Origin: Spiro-02 sp964465155
GTDB taxonomy: Bacteria; Spirochaetota; Spirochaetia; Sphaerochaetales; Sphaerochaetaceae
Assembly (NCBI GenBank): GCA_964465155.1
Contig: CAYXIH010000003.1
Span: 1-64,000, forward strand
Length of the DNA stretch: 64,000 nt
Direction: 5' to 3'
The notes under the pieces were generated by a model that saw only the letters and a program-made list of their open reading frames with translations, was not told where the DNA came from and did no database searches. The stretch's first letter is position 1, and each line of letters opens with the position of its first letter. Below, piece after piece: positions 18,564 to 26,194 of this stretch. Position numbers and translations under genes: made by a program.

Positions 18564-19817
18564 ATGGACCTAGGAATGATAGAAGACCTGCTGCAGGACG
18601 AGCAGACGCCACCAACCGACATCAAGGTGATTGGCGTAGGTGGTGCTGGTGGCAATGCCGTCAACAGAATGATTGCCAGTGGCTTGAAGAAGGTCAAGTT
18701 TGTAGCAATGAATACTGACGTGCAGGCCTTGCAGCGCTCCAATGCACAAGTGCGCATGCCCATTGGCCGTGAGCTCACAGGTGGACTGGGTGCCGGTGGA
18801 GTTCCTGAGATGGGGGAGAAAGCCGCCATCGAGTCCAAGGATGAGATCCGCAACCTCCTGGAAGGGACCGACATGGTCTTTATCACCGCAGGAATGGGTG
18901 GTGGCACCGGAACAGGTGCCGCATCCGTCGTGGCCGAGGTCGCCAAGTCGGTCAACGCACTGACCGTTGCAGTGGTGACCACCCCGTTTGCATTCGAAGG
19001 GAAGAAGAAGCTGCAGCTGGCACAAGCTGGCATCGAAAAGCTACGCAAGCAAGTCGATACGCTGATTCTGATCCCCAACCAATATTTGCTGAAGGTCGTC
19101 GAGAACAATACGCCGATCAAGCAGGCATTCCTCATGGCCGACGAGGTCCTGTACCAGGGTGTGCAGGGCATCAGCGAGCTGATCACCGAACCCGGTGAGA
19201 TCAACATTGACTTCGCTGACGTCAGGACAGTCATGAAGGGACGTGGCGATGCACTGATGGGCATCGGATTTGGTGAAGGCGCTGACCGTGCGGCAGATGC
19301 TGCCCGTGCGGCAATCAGCAATCCGTTGCTGGAGAATGCATCGATCGATGGAGCCAAGAGCGTATTGGTCAATCTTTCAGGAAGCGACAACCTCACGCTC
19401 CAGGAATACCAGGATGTGGTGGAGATCATCACCGAGAATTGTGCAGAGGATGCTCTGATCATCGCTGGACAGGCCTACAACCCCGAGCTTGGCGACAAGC
19501 TCAAGGTCACGGTCGTTGCAACTGGATTTGAGCACAGGGAGATGTCCCCTTCGTTCGAAGCTGCCCATGATGTCCCGAGAAAGCGCTTTGAACAGGCAGC
19601 TTCCGATGCCAAGGCAACTCCTGCCCAGCCTCAGGAGACTCCGGTGGCCGAGCCGGAGAAGAAGGCTGGTGCTCCCGCTCCCCAGAATGATGCAGAAGTG
19701 ATCACCGTCAATCGTTGGCAGGAATTCCAGCAGCAACTGGGCAAGAAGCAGGGTGGCAACGACTACTCGATCCCAGCAGTGCTCCGGTACTCTCGCTCCG
19801 AGGAAGAGGATTCCTGA
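18564..19817 (+). CDS. ftsZ: Cell division GTPase FtsZ
   Basis: FtsZ forms the cytokinetic ring. The 417-residue protein has IGVGGAGGNAVNRMI, the tubulin signature GGGTGTG near residue 112, the T7 catalytic loop region ADVRTVMKGRGDAL, and the conserved C-terminal peptide IPAVLRYSR, which binds FtsA. A Pro/Ala/Glu-rich linker precedes that tail. The ATG at 18564 has AAAGG nine bases upstream; the ATG at 18555 touches the ribosome site and would add three residues. It ends the classical dcw cluster. Confidence 0.97.
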   Translation: MDLGMIEDLLQDEQTPPTDIKVIGVGGAGGNAVNRMIASGLKKVKFVAMNTDVQALQRSNAQVRMPIGRELTGGLGAGGVPEMGEKAAIESKDEIRNLLEGTDMVFITAGMGGGTGTGAASVVAEVAKSVNALTVAVVTTPFAFEGKKKLQLAQAGIEKLRKQVDTLILIPNQYLLKVVENNTPIKQAFLMADEVLYQGVQGISELITEPGEINIDFADVRTVMKGRGDALMGIGFGEGADRAADAARAAISNPLLENASIDGAKSVLVNLSGSDNLTLQEYQDVVEIITENCAEDALIIAGQAYNPELGDKLKVTVVATGFEHREMSPSFEAAHDVPRKRFEQAASDAKATPAQPQETPVAEPEKKAGAPAPQNDAEVITVNRWQEFQQQLGKKQGGNDYSIPAVLRYSRSEEEDS

Positions 19818-19820
19818 CCT

Positions 19821-20735
19821 ATGTCCACCTGCGCAAGGCCGTGGGAGGATATCTTTGTTGACTATCAGGATTACCTGTTGCTCGAGCGGCGCCTCAGCGC
19901 TGCAACAGTTTCGCTCTATAGCCAGGAGGTGGGATGCTATCTCAAGACGCTGGAGCGCATGGAGCTGGTCCCCGAGTCGGTCACACCACAACAAGTAGCA
20001 ATGTACCTCGTAGAGCGTTCCCATGGGGGAACGCTCCAACCGCGCACGCAGGCACGCAATATGTGTGCGTTGCGTTCATTCCATAAGTTCCTCATCCATG
20101 TCGACCTACGCAAGGATGATCCCGTATCCCTGCTGGATGTCCCCAAGGTTGCAATGCCATTGCCCCAGGTAATTTCCTCCCAGGTGGTGGATGCCCTCTT
20201 GGATGCCATAGATACTTCCGACTTGCTGGGTGTCCGCGACGCTGCGTTGTTCGAACTGATCTATACGTGTGGATTGCGAGTGACCGAGGCAGTGACACTA
20301 CGCATCGGAGATTATTTTCCTGCGGAGGCGTTGGTCCGGGTCATTGGAAAACGGGACAAGCAACGCATTGTTCCGGTAGGTGAGGTTGCGAGTGAGAAAC
20401 TCTCACGGTATGTCAGCGAGGTCCGCCCCACGCTGCTTGGCAAGCACTTTCGCGAACAGACCCTGTTCGTGGGAAGGAGAGGGAAACCGTTGACCCGGGC
20501 ATTGGTCTGGAAACGGTTCAAGGAGTATTGCGCCCTTGCAGGCATCGAGGCTCACGTCCATACCTTGCGCCATAGCTTTGCAACAGAATTGCTTGCCCAC
20601 GGTGCCGACTTGCGCAGCGTTCAGGAACTCCTTGGCCATAGTAGTTTGGCTACCACACAGATCTACACCCATGTCCAGACACAGGAACTGCAGCAGCAGT
20701 TCCACAAATTCCATCCCGACGAACAGGAACAATGA
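19821..20735 (+). CDS. xerD: Tyrosine recombinase, XerC/XerD family (first copy)
   Basis: Xer recombinases resolve chromosome dimers at dif during division. The 304-residue protein has an N-terminal SAM-like core-binding domain (residues about 10-100) and a catalytic domain with Arg in CGLRVTEAV, the HTLRHSFATELL box, GHSSLATTQIYTHV with His and the nucleophile Tyr. It begins three bases after ftsZ. With the second copy at 22523 it may form the XerC/XerD pair; which one is C or D cannot be fixed from sequence alone. Confidence 0.88.
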   Translation: MSTCARPWEDIFVDYQDYLLLERRLSAATVSLYSQEVGCYLKTLERMELVPESVTPQQVAMYLVERSHGGTLQPRTQARNMCALRSFHKFLIHVDLRKDDPVSLLDVPKVAMPLPQVISSQVVDALLDAIDTSDLLGVRDAALFELIYTCGLRVTEAVTLRIGDYFPAEALVRVIGKRDKQRIVPVGEVASEKLSRYVSEVRPTLLGKHFREQTLFVGRRGKPLTRALVWKRFKEYCALAGIEAHVHTLRHSFATELLAHGADLRSVQELLGHSSLATTQIYTHVQTQELQQQFHKFHPDEQEQ

Positions 20736-20738
20736 CAC

Positions 20739-21488
20739 ATGGAAGTCTTATGGATACTCTGCCCCCTGATCATGCTTGGGGGGATGATTGATGCGATTGC
20801 AGGAGGTGGCGGCCTGATCACGCTGTCTGCCTACTATGCAGTTGGCCTGCCACCCCACATTGCATTGGGGACCAACAAGTTCTCGGCTGTCTGGGGAACC
20901 GTGACCGCCTCGTGGCGATATATCAGAAGTGGGCATGTCTCCTGGCGCTATGCGGTATTTTCCATCGTAGGTGCATTGGCTGGCTCGTTGCTTGGCGCTG
21001 CGATTGCCCTGCGTGTCAGTGGCAATATCCTGCGGTACATGCTGTTGGTGGTCGTCCCATTGGTGATGGTCCTCGTCTTGCGTAAGCCAAAGCTGGAACG
21101 GGTGAGGATCGAATTCTCCAACGCCGTGATGCTGATGCTGGCTGTGGCTTGTGGCTTTGTGATAGGAGTCTACGATGGATTCTTCGGACCGGGGACGGGA
21201 GTGTTCATGACCATGGCCTTCTCCTCCATCCTCAGGCTGGACATGATCACGGCAAGTGGCAATGCACGCGTGGTCAACCTCGCCTCGAACCTTGCCGCGA
21301 TCGTGGTCTTCATAGCCGGTGGAACGATCGACTATGCAATCGGCATCCCCTGTGCCGTGGCGAGCATCATTGGAAACTTCATCGGTTCCGAGATTGCGAT
21401 CAAGGGGGGCGGGAAAGTGATCCGGACGGTCATGATTGTGGTACTCTCCCTGCTGCTGGTCAAGATCGTGATGGAATTGTTCTTGTGA
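20739..21488 (+). CDS. TSUP-family permease (TauE/SafE-like)
   Basis: The 249-residue protein has about eight membrane helices. The N-terminal motif GGMIDAIAGGGGLITLSAYYAVGLPPHIALGTNKFSA is the hallmark of the TauE/SafE/TSUP family, and the repeat GVYDGFFGPGTGVFMTMAF marks its second half. Members move sulfite, sulfoacetate, other sulfonates or organic anions across the inner membrane. Substrate cannot be told here. It begins three bases after the first xer gene and is followed by dprA. Confidence 0.9.
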   Translation: MEVLWILCPLIMLGGMIDAIAGGGGLITLSAYYAVGLPPHIALGTNKFSAVWGTVTASWRYIRSGHVSWRYAVFSIVGALAGSLLGAAIALRVSGNILRYMLLVVVPLVMVLVLRKPKLERVRIEFSNAVMLMLAVACGFVIGVYDGFFGPGTGVFMTMAFSSILRLDMITASGNARVVNLASNLAAIVVFIAGGTIDYAIGIPCAVASIIGNFIGSEIAIKGGGKVIRTVMIVVLSLLLVKIVMELFL

Positions 21489-21528
21489 TCCATTGAATCA
21501 CCACACCATATCCTTCCCTGTGACATCC

Positions 21529-22545
21529 ATGGATATCTCTTTGCGACTGTACATCTCATGTATCCCGTATCTCTCGGGAATCCAGCAATTGGCTGTATTG
21601 TTGACGGGAATCTCGTTGGCTGACCTGCGGAGGATGGGAAGCCTGCAGCTCAGCAGGTTCCTTCAATCCCATGCGATCATCGGCAATGCACAAACCATCT
21701 GTCTTGACCCGGTCAAAACGGAACGCGATGCGGATGAAATAGGGCAATGGCTTCACCGGCCACGTAGGAAGATATGCTTCCTAGGTGACGACGACTATCC
21801 TCTATGGCTCAGCAATAGTGAGGCAGCCCCATTCAGGCTCCTTGCCCATGGGACGTTTCCACGACAGGATTCGGCGTTGGTCGCAGTGGCAGGGACCCGC
21901 ACACCAAGCAAGGATGCATTGCAGGCAAGCTACCAGTTCGGATTGGAATGCGGCCTCAATGGAATTTCCTGCATCTCCGCCGTCTCGGCGGGGTGCGACC
22001 AGGCATGCCATCGTGGCCAGGCAGATGCGAAAGTCAGGTCGTATGGACTCCTGGGGTGCGGGCATGATATTGGCTATCCATGCTGCAATTCGCTCCGGGA
22101 ACGGATGATCGAGCTACACGGGGGACTTGTCTCTCCCTTTGCACCCTGGCAGCAGCCAATCAGGTGGCGGATGTTGTTCCGCAACGAAGTGTTGGCCTCC
22201 TATGCCCCCATGTTGGTGCTGATGCAAGGTGGGAGCAAGTCGGGGACCCTTTCATGTGCATCGCGTGCATTGGGACAAGGAAGGGACGTGTATGTCCACC
22301 AAGCAGGCGCCCAGGAAGGAAGTAGCTGCGGTGGAACCAGGATGCTGGTTGAGTCGGGAGCCCCAGTAGTGCAGGGGGTAGCCGACCTGCTTGCCCACGA
22401 CACAAGGCCTCTGGTATTAGCACGTGCCCTGCATGGGAGGTTCAGGACAAACGACGTTGTGCGTACCGCTCTGGCAAGCGGGTCGTTGTATCGGTATAAA
22501 GATGCGTGGTATACTCCATTGCATGGACAACGAAGTGCACACTGA
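21529..22545 (+). CDS. dprA: DprA/Smf-like DNA-processing protein
   Basis: DprA loads RecA on incoming single-stranded DNA in transformation and is also present in many non-competent bacteria. The product of about 338 residues has a Rossmann core with VAVAGTRTPSKDALQAS, a long glycine-bearing segment ISAVSAGCDQACH in place of the more usual SGGARGID-AAH, LLGCGHDIGYPCCN, and SKSGTLSCASRALGQGRDVYV. The motifs are eroded compared with typical DprA. The ATG at 21529 and a TTG at 21493 are both possible, and neither has a good ribosome site. Position before xer and hslVU matches Smf in other spirochaetes. Confidence 0.8.
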   Translation: MDISLRLYISCIPYLSGIQQLAVLLTGISLADLRRMGSLQLSRFLQSHAIIGNAQTICLDPVKTERDADEIGQWLHRPRRKICFLGDDDYPLWLSNSEAAPFRLLAHGTFPRQDSALVAVAGTRTPSKDALQASYQFGLECGLNGISCISAVSAGCDQACHRGQADAKVRSYGLLGCGHDIGYPCCNSLRERMIELHGGLVSPFAPWQQPIRWRMLFRNEVLASYAPMLVLMQGGSKSGTLSCASRALGQGRDVYVHQAGAQEGSSCGGTRMLVESGAPVVQGVADLLAHDTRPLVLARALHGRFRTNDVVRTALASGSLYRYKDAWYTPLHGQRSAH

Positions 22546-23488
22546 GTGCCAAGGGACCACCAGCGCCGTGGCCGTTGAGGAATATCTGACATACATCCAT
22601 GATGTACGGGGGATGAGCCCCTGCACATGCATCTCCTATGAGCATGAGCTCCAACGTTTCCTGGAGTATCTGCAGAAGCGCAAGATTGGCTTTGACCAGA
22701 TGGCGTTGCAAGACGCACGTGACTACGTGAAATATGTCATGGAAGGGCATGGCCATGGGGGGAACAAGCCAGCAGCATCAAGCATCAACCACAGTGTGAG
22801 TGCCGTACGGGGGTTCTACCGACATTGTTGTAGGACTGGCATATGCGCCGCAAACCCATTTGAGGATATCCGCAACGCACGTGGGGGAAGAAGGCTCCCC
22901 TCGGTCCTTACCGAGGATGAGGTCAGGTCTCTGACGCATATGGCCCATGACGACTTTGCATCATTGCGTGACTGCGTGATGTTCAACCTCTTCTACAGTA
23001 CCGGCTGCCGTCTTGCCGAGGTGGTAGGGATGGATGTGCGTGACTTGGACCTGGTGCAGGGAAGGATGCTCGTCACAGGTAAGGGTTCCAAGCAGCGGTA
23101 TGTATTTCTGACTGGGCATTTGGTGCAGCTGTTGGGTGACTACCTGCCTCGGAAACGGGCCCTGCAGCAGCGCGAGGGTATTCGGTCTCCCAAGGATCTT
23201 GACGCATTGCTGACAAGTGTATGTGGAAAACGGTTGTCGATGGCAGGCGTTCATAGTATCTTTGACAAATATCAGGTCAGCATGAACCTGCACAAGCGGT
23301 TTACTCCGCACGTGTTGCGACACAGTTTTGCGACGCACATGCTCGACCATGATGCTGGGATCCGGGTGGTTCAGGAACTGCTTGGACACTCCAGCATTAC
23401 TACTACGCAAATATATGCGCATGTATCAAACGAACGGTTGCGGAAGGTCTGTATGGATTGCCATCCGCACGGAAGGAACAAACAGTGA
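22523..23488 (+). CDS. xerC: Tyrosine recombinase, XerC/XerD family (second copy)
   Basis: This 321-residue recombinase has the SAM-like N-terminal domain (SPCTCISYEHELQRFLEYL) and the catalytic residues: Arg in STGCRLAEVVG, Lys in TGKGSKQRYVFL, the PHVLRHSFATHML box, and GHSSITTTQIYAHV with the nucleophilic Tyr. The ATG at 22523 overlaps the end of dprA by 23 bases. Its stop overlaps hslV (GTGA). A xer gene directly before hslVU matches the codV-clpQ-clpY order of Bacillus, which supports calling this one XerC. Confidence 0.88.
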   Translation: MDNEVHTECQGTTSAVAVEEYLTYIHDVRGMSPCTCISYEHELQRFLEYLQKRKIGFDQMALQDARDYVKYVMEGHGHGGNKPAASSINHSVSAVRGFYRHCCRTGICAANPFEDIRNARGGRRLPSVLTEDEVRSLTHMAHDDFASLRDCVMFNLFYSTGCRLAEVVGMDVRDLDLVQGRMLVTGKGSKQRYVFLTGHLVQLLGDYLPRKRALQQREGIRSPKDLDALLTSVCGKRLSMAGVHSIFDKYQVSMNLHKRFTPHVLRHSFATHMLDHDAGIRVVQELLGHSSITTTQIYAHVSNERLRKVCMDCHPHGRNKQ

Positions 23489-24018
23489 GCTTTAGAGGAA
23501 CAACAATCGTCGCTGTCCGTAAGAACGGGCATGTGGCAATAGCTGGTGACGGACAGGTTACTACGGGTGATACAGTCATGAAGGGGAACGCAAAGAAAGT
23601 GCGCCGGTTGTACGACGGGCGTGTGATCACCGGCTTCGCGGGAGCGACTGCTGATGCTTTCACCCTCTTCGAGCTTTTTGAGAAGAAACTCAAGCAGTTC
23701 AACGGTGACTTGACTCGTTCCGCCGTAGACCTTGCCAAGGAGTGGAGGATTGACAGGAACCTGCGCCGCCTCGAGGCGATGATGCTCGTCTCCGACGGGC
23801 AGAAGATCTTCCTCATCAGCGGCACCGGTGATGTGTTGGAGCCGGAGTATGACGCCATTGGCATCGGAAGCGGCGGAAACTACGCCCTGGCTGCAGCACG
23901 TGCCTACCTGGATACCGACAACACCATGGAGGCCCCTGAGATCGCCCGCAAGAGCCTGGAGATTGCATCACAGATCTGCATCTACACCAACGGCTCGATT
24001 ATAGTGGAGGAAATGTAA
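23485..24018 (+). CDS. hslV: ATP-dependent protease subunit HslV (ClpQ)
   Basis: HslV is the proteasome-like peptidase of the HslUV complex. The GTG at 23485 has AAGGA about eight bases upstream and yields 177 residues beginning SFRGTTIVAVRKNGHVAIAGDGQVT. Processing would expose the catalytic threonine of TTIVAV. GNAKKVRRLYDGRVITGFAG and IGSGGNYALAAA are typical. It overlaps xerC by four bases and is followed three bases later by hslU. Confidence 0.96.
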   Translation: MSFRGTTIVAVRKNGHVAIAGDGQVTTGDTVMKGNAKKVRRLYDGRVITGFAGATADAFTLFELFEKKLKQFNGDLTRSAVDLAKEWRIDRNLRRLEAMMLVSDGQKIFLISGTGDVLEPEYDAIGIGSGGNYALAAARAYLDTDNTMEAPEIARKSLEIASQICIYTNGSIIVEEM

Positions 24019-24021
24019 CAG

Positions 24022-25452
24022 ATGGAAACACAGACAAATACTATCAAGCTTGACGACATGGTACCTTCCCAGATCGTAAAGGAACTGGACAAGTACATCA
24101 TCGGCCAGGACAAGGCAAAGAGGACCATTGCAGTCGCACTGCGCAACCGCACGCGCCGCAGGAAACTCCCCGAGGGCATCCGCGACGAGGTCTCCCCGAA
24201 GAACATCATCATGATTGGGCCCACTGGCGTAGGAAAGACTGAGATCGCCCGGCGCATCGCCAAGCTTTCCAACGCACCGTTCATCAAGGTTGAGGCGACC
24301 AAGTACACCGAAGTCGGCTATGTAGGACGCGATGTCGAGTCAATGGTCCGCGACCTGATGGGCATAGCCGTGCAGATGGTCAAGAAAGAGATGGCAATGA
24401 AGCAGGAGGACGTCGTGCGCCAGCGTGTCGAGAACCGCCTGCTGGACCTGCTCATTCCTGACTTGAAGCAAGATGGCCAGGCCGCACCAAAGGCAACGGC
24501 ATCCTCCGATTCAACCGATGTCGTGGCATCACAGGGCTTCAGCGCCGATTTCTCCAGTGCGACCGACTCGACCCGGGAGAAGTTCCGCAAGATGCTTCAG
24601 GATGGGAAGTTCGAAGAGAAGGAAGTTGAGATCAACGCACCCGTGCGCAAGCAGGGCATCGGCATTGAGATGATGTCCAACGGCAACATGGAGGATATCC
24701 AGGAAGCCATGAACTCCCTGGGAAGCATTTTTGGCAACAAGGGGCCTGCAAAGCGCCGCAAGGTGACGATCAAGCGGGCACGCGATATCTTCACCGACGA
24801 GGAAATGGAGAAGAGCGTCGACTTGGAGAAGGTTACTGAGGAAGCCAAGGAGCGGACGGAGCAGATGGGCATCATCTTCATCGATGAAATCGACAAGATT
24901 GCCGGCAACAACGGAAACAGTGCAGGTCCAGATGTCTCACGCCAGGGAGTCCAGCGGGATATCCTTCCGATCGTAGAAGGCTCGAAGGTCTCTACCAAGT
25001 GGGGGATCATCGACACGACCCACATCCTGTTCATTGCAGCCGGTGCGTTCCATATCTCCAAGCCATCCGACCTGATTCCTGAGCTGCAGGGACGTTTCCC
25101 ACTGCGCACGGAGTTGGATGACCTCAAGACCGTGGACTTCTACAGGATCCTCAAGGAACCCGAGAATGCGATCACCAAGCAGTATCATGAGCTGTTGAAG
25201 ACTGAAGGGGTGGATGTCGTGTTCACCGACGAGGCGATCAACCGCATCAGCGAAATTGCCTTCGAGGTCAACAGCACCAGCGAGAACATCGGAGCAAGGC
25301 GCTTGTACACGATCATGGAAATCTTGCTGGAGGAACTTTCGTTCAGTGCGAATGAGCTCTCTGGCCAGACGATCACGATCACACCCGAATACGTCAACCA
25401 ACGTTTGTCGGATGTGGTCAGCAACCAGGACCTTTCCCAGTATATCCTCTAA
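24022..25452 (+). CDS. hslU: ATP-dependent protease ATPase subunit HslU (ClpY)
   Basis: HslU is the AAA+ unfoldase that feeds HslV. The 476-residue protein has Walker A GPTGVGKT at 66-73, a pore loop in KYTEVGYVGRDVES, an inserted I domain at about 110-245, Walker B MGIIFIDEIDKIAG and the short hydrophobic C-terminus SQYIL, which docks on HslV. GGAGG lies upstream of the ATG. In Borrelia, flgB follows hslU; here a terminator does. Confidence 0.97.
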   Translation: METQTNTIKLDDMVPSQIVKELDKYIIGQDKAKRTIAVALRNRTRRRKLPEGIRDEVSPKNIIMIGPTGVGKTEIARRIAKLSNAPFIKVEATKYTEVGYVGRDVESMVRDLMGIAVQMVKKEMAMKQEDVVRQRVENRLLDLLIPDLKQDGQAAPKATASSDSTDVVASQGFSADFSSATDSTREKFRKMLQDGKFEEKEVEINAPVRKQGIGIEMMSNGNMEDIQEAMNSLGSIFGNKGPAKRRKVTIKRARDIFTDEEMEKSVDLEKVTEEAKERTEQMGIIFIDEIDKIAGNNGNSAGPDVSRQGVQRDILPIVEGSKVSTKWGIIDTTHILFIAAGAFHISKPSDLIPELQGRFPLRTELDDLKTVDFYRILKEPENAITKQYHELLKTEGVDVVFTDEAINRISEIAFEVNSTSENIGARRLYTIMEILLEELSFSANELSGQTITITPEYVNQRLSDVVSNQDLSQYIL

Positions 25453-25480
25453 GAGTCAGGATAATCTCACAGATACAACA

Positions 25481-25514
25481 ACGGGCGTTCCCACCAAAGG
25501 GGACGCCCGTTTTG
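25481..25514 (+). terminator. Intrinsic terminator after hslU
   Basis: ACGGGCGTTCCC (25481-25492) pairs with GGGGACGCCCGT (25499-25510) with one G-T pair, followed by TTTTG. It ends the hslVU unit where a flagellar operon would begin in motile relatives. Confidence 0.85.
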
Positions 25515-25542
25515 TTCACACTTGCAATGTTGACGGCTGGTG

Positions 25543-26070
25543 TTATTCTGAAATAGTGCGGTTTCCCAAGGAATTCACCACCTGTGCGAACTCCTCCGCC
25601 ATATTGATGATGAACTTGCCCAGGATACCGTTGCGCGAATGGGGCTTGGAGGAGAAACAAACGCAGATGTCATCCATTCCTTTTAGTCTGATGGTGCCTG
25701 TCACCGAGGCAATCTTCCCACCCTTGGGTTTGTCGGCTTCTGTTGTTACGGTGCAACCACGTACTTGGTCATAGCTGAACTTGCTGGCTTCTCCGGCAGT
25801 GAAGAGGACCGCCGTCTTGTGTTGGTCATCCAGGCAAAGCAGGATTGCCGCATCGCTATCGTTGACGAAGGGATGGTGCTCTGTGCATACAAGTCCATTG
25901 TCATGCAGGTAGGCCACTGCCTCCTGCTCCAATTTGCCCATGACCTGCTGGTATGCAACCTGGGAAGCTTGCCGCTTCTTGCGTGACACCATGAGGTTTC
26001 GAATATTCCAAAGGGTGAATCCGATGAGCAGCAATGCAAGGATGTAGGTGAGGATTTGTGTAAACGACAT
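25543..26070 (-). CDS. Hypothetical single-pass membrane protein
   Basis: This product of about 175 residues is not recognised. It starts with one membrane helix (ILTYILALLLIGFTLWNI, residues about 5-22), then a basic stop-transfer RKKR, then a soluble domain of alternating strands (LHDNGLVCTEHHPFVNDSDAAILLCLDD) that looks like a small beta domain. The ATG at 26070 is chosen because it starts just before the helix; a start at 26121 is also open. No good ribosome site is seen. It lies alone between hslU and the sigma-54 activator, where related genomes carry flagellar genes. Confidence 0.6.
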   Translation of the reverse strand: MSFTQILTYILALLLIGFTLWNIRNLMVSRKKRQASQVAYQQVMGKLEQEAVAYLHDNGLVCTEHHPFVNDSDAAILLCLDDQHKTAVLFTAGEASKFSYDQVRGCTVTTEADKPKGGKIASVTGTIRLKGMDDICVCFSSKPHSRNGILGKFIINMAEEFAQVVNSLGNRTISE

Positions 26071-26141
26071 GTAGGGCACTATATCATACAAGCCGTGGGA
26101 GCGGAAGCATAACATTTGCATGTTGCAACGAAACTATTTTT

Positions 26142-26169
26142 GTTTCATTTGAAACGATACCGTGGTATC
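26142..26169. promoter_or_regulatory. Two abutting palindromes upstream of the PrpR-like activator gene
   Basis: GTTTCATTTGAAAC (26142-26155) and GATACCGTGGTATC (26156-26169) are each perfect 6-2-6 palindromes and touch without a gap. They lie 26-53 bases before the start codon of the activator. The elements TGAAAC and GATACC recur at 28131-28178 in front of the target operon, so the activator, or a second regulator, probably binds both places. Confidence 0.6.
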
Positions 26170-26194
26170 ATGTTCCGACACCTAGGAGTACAAC

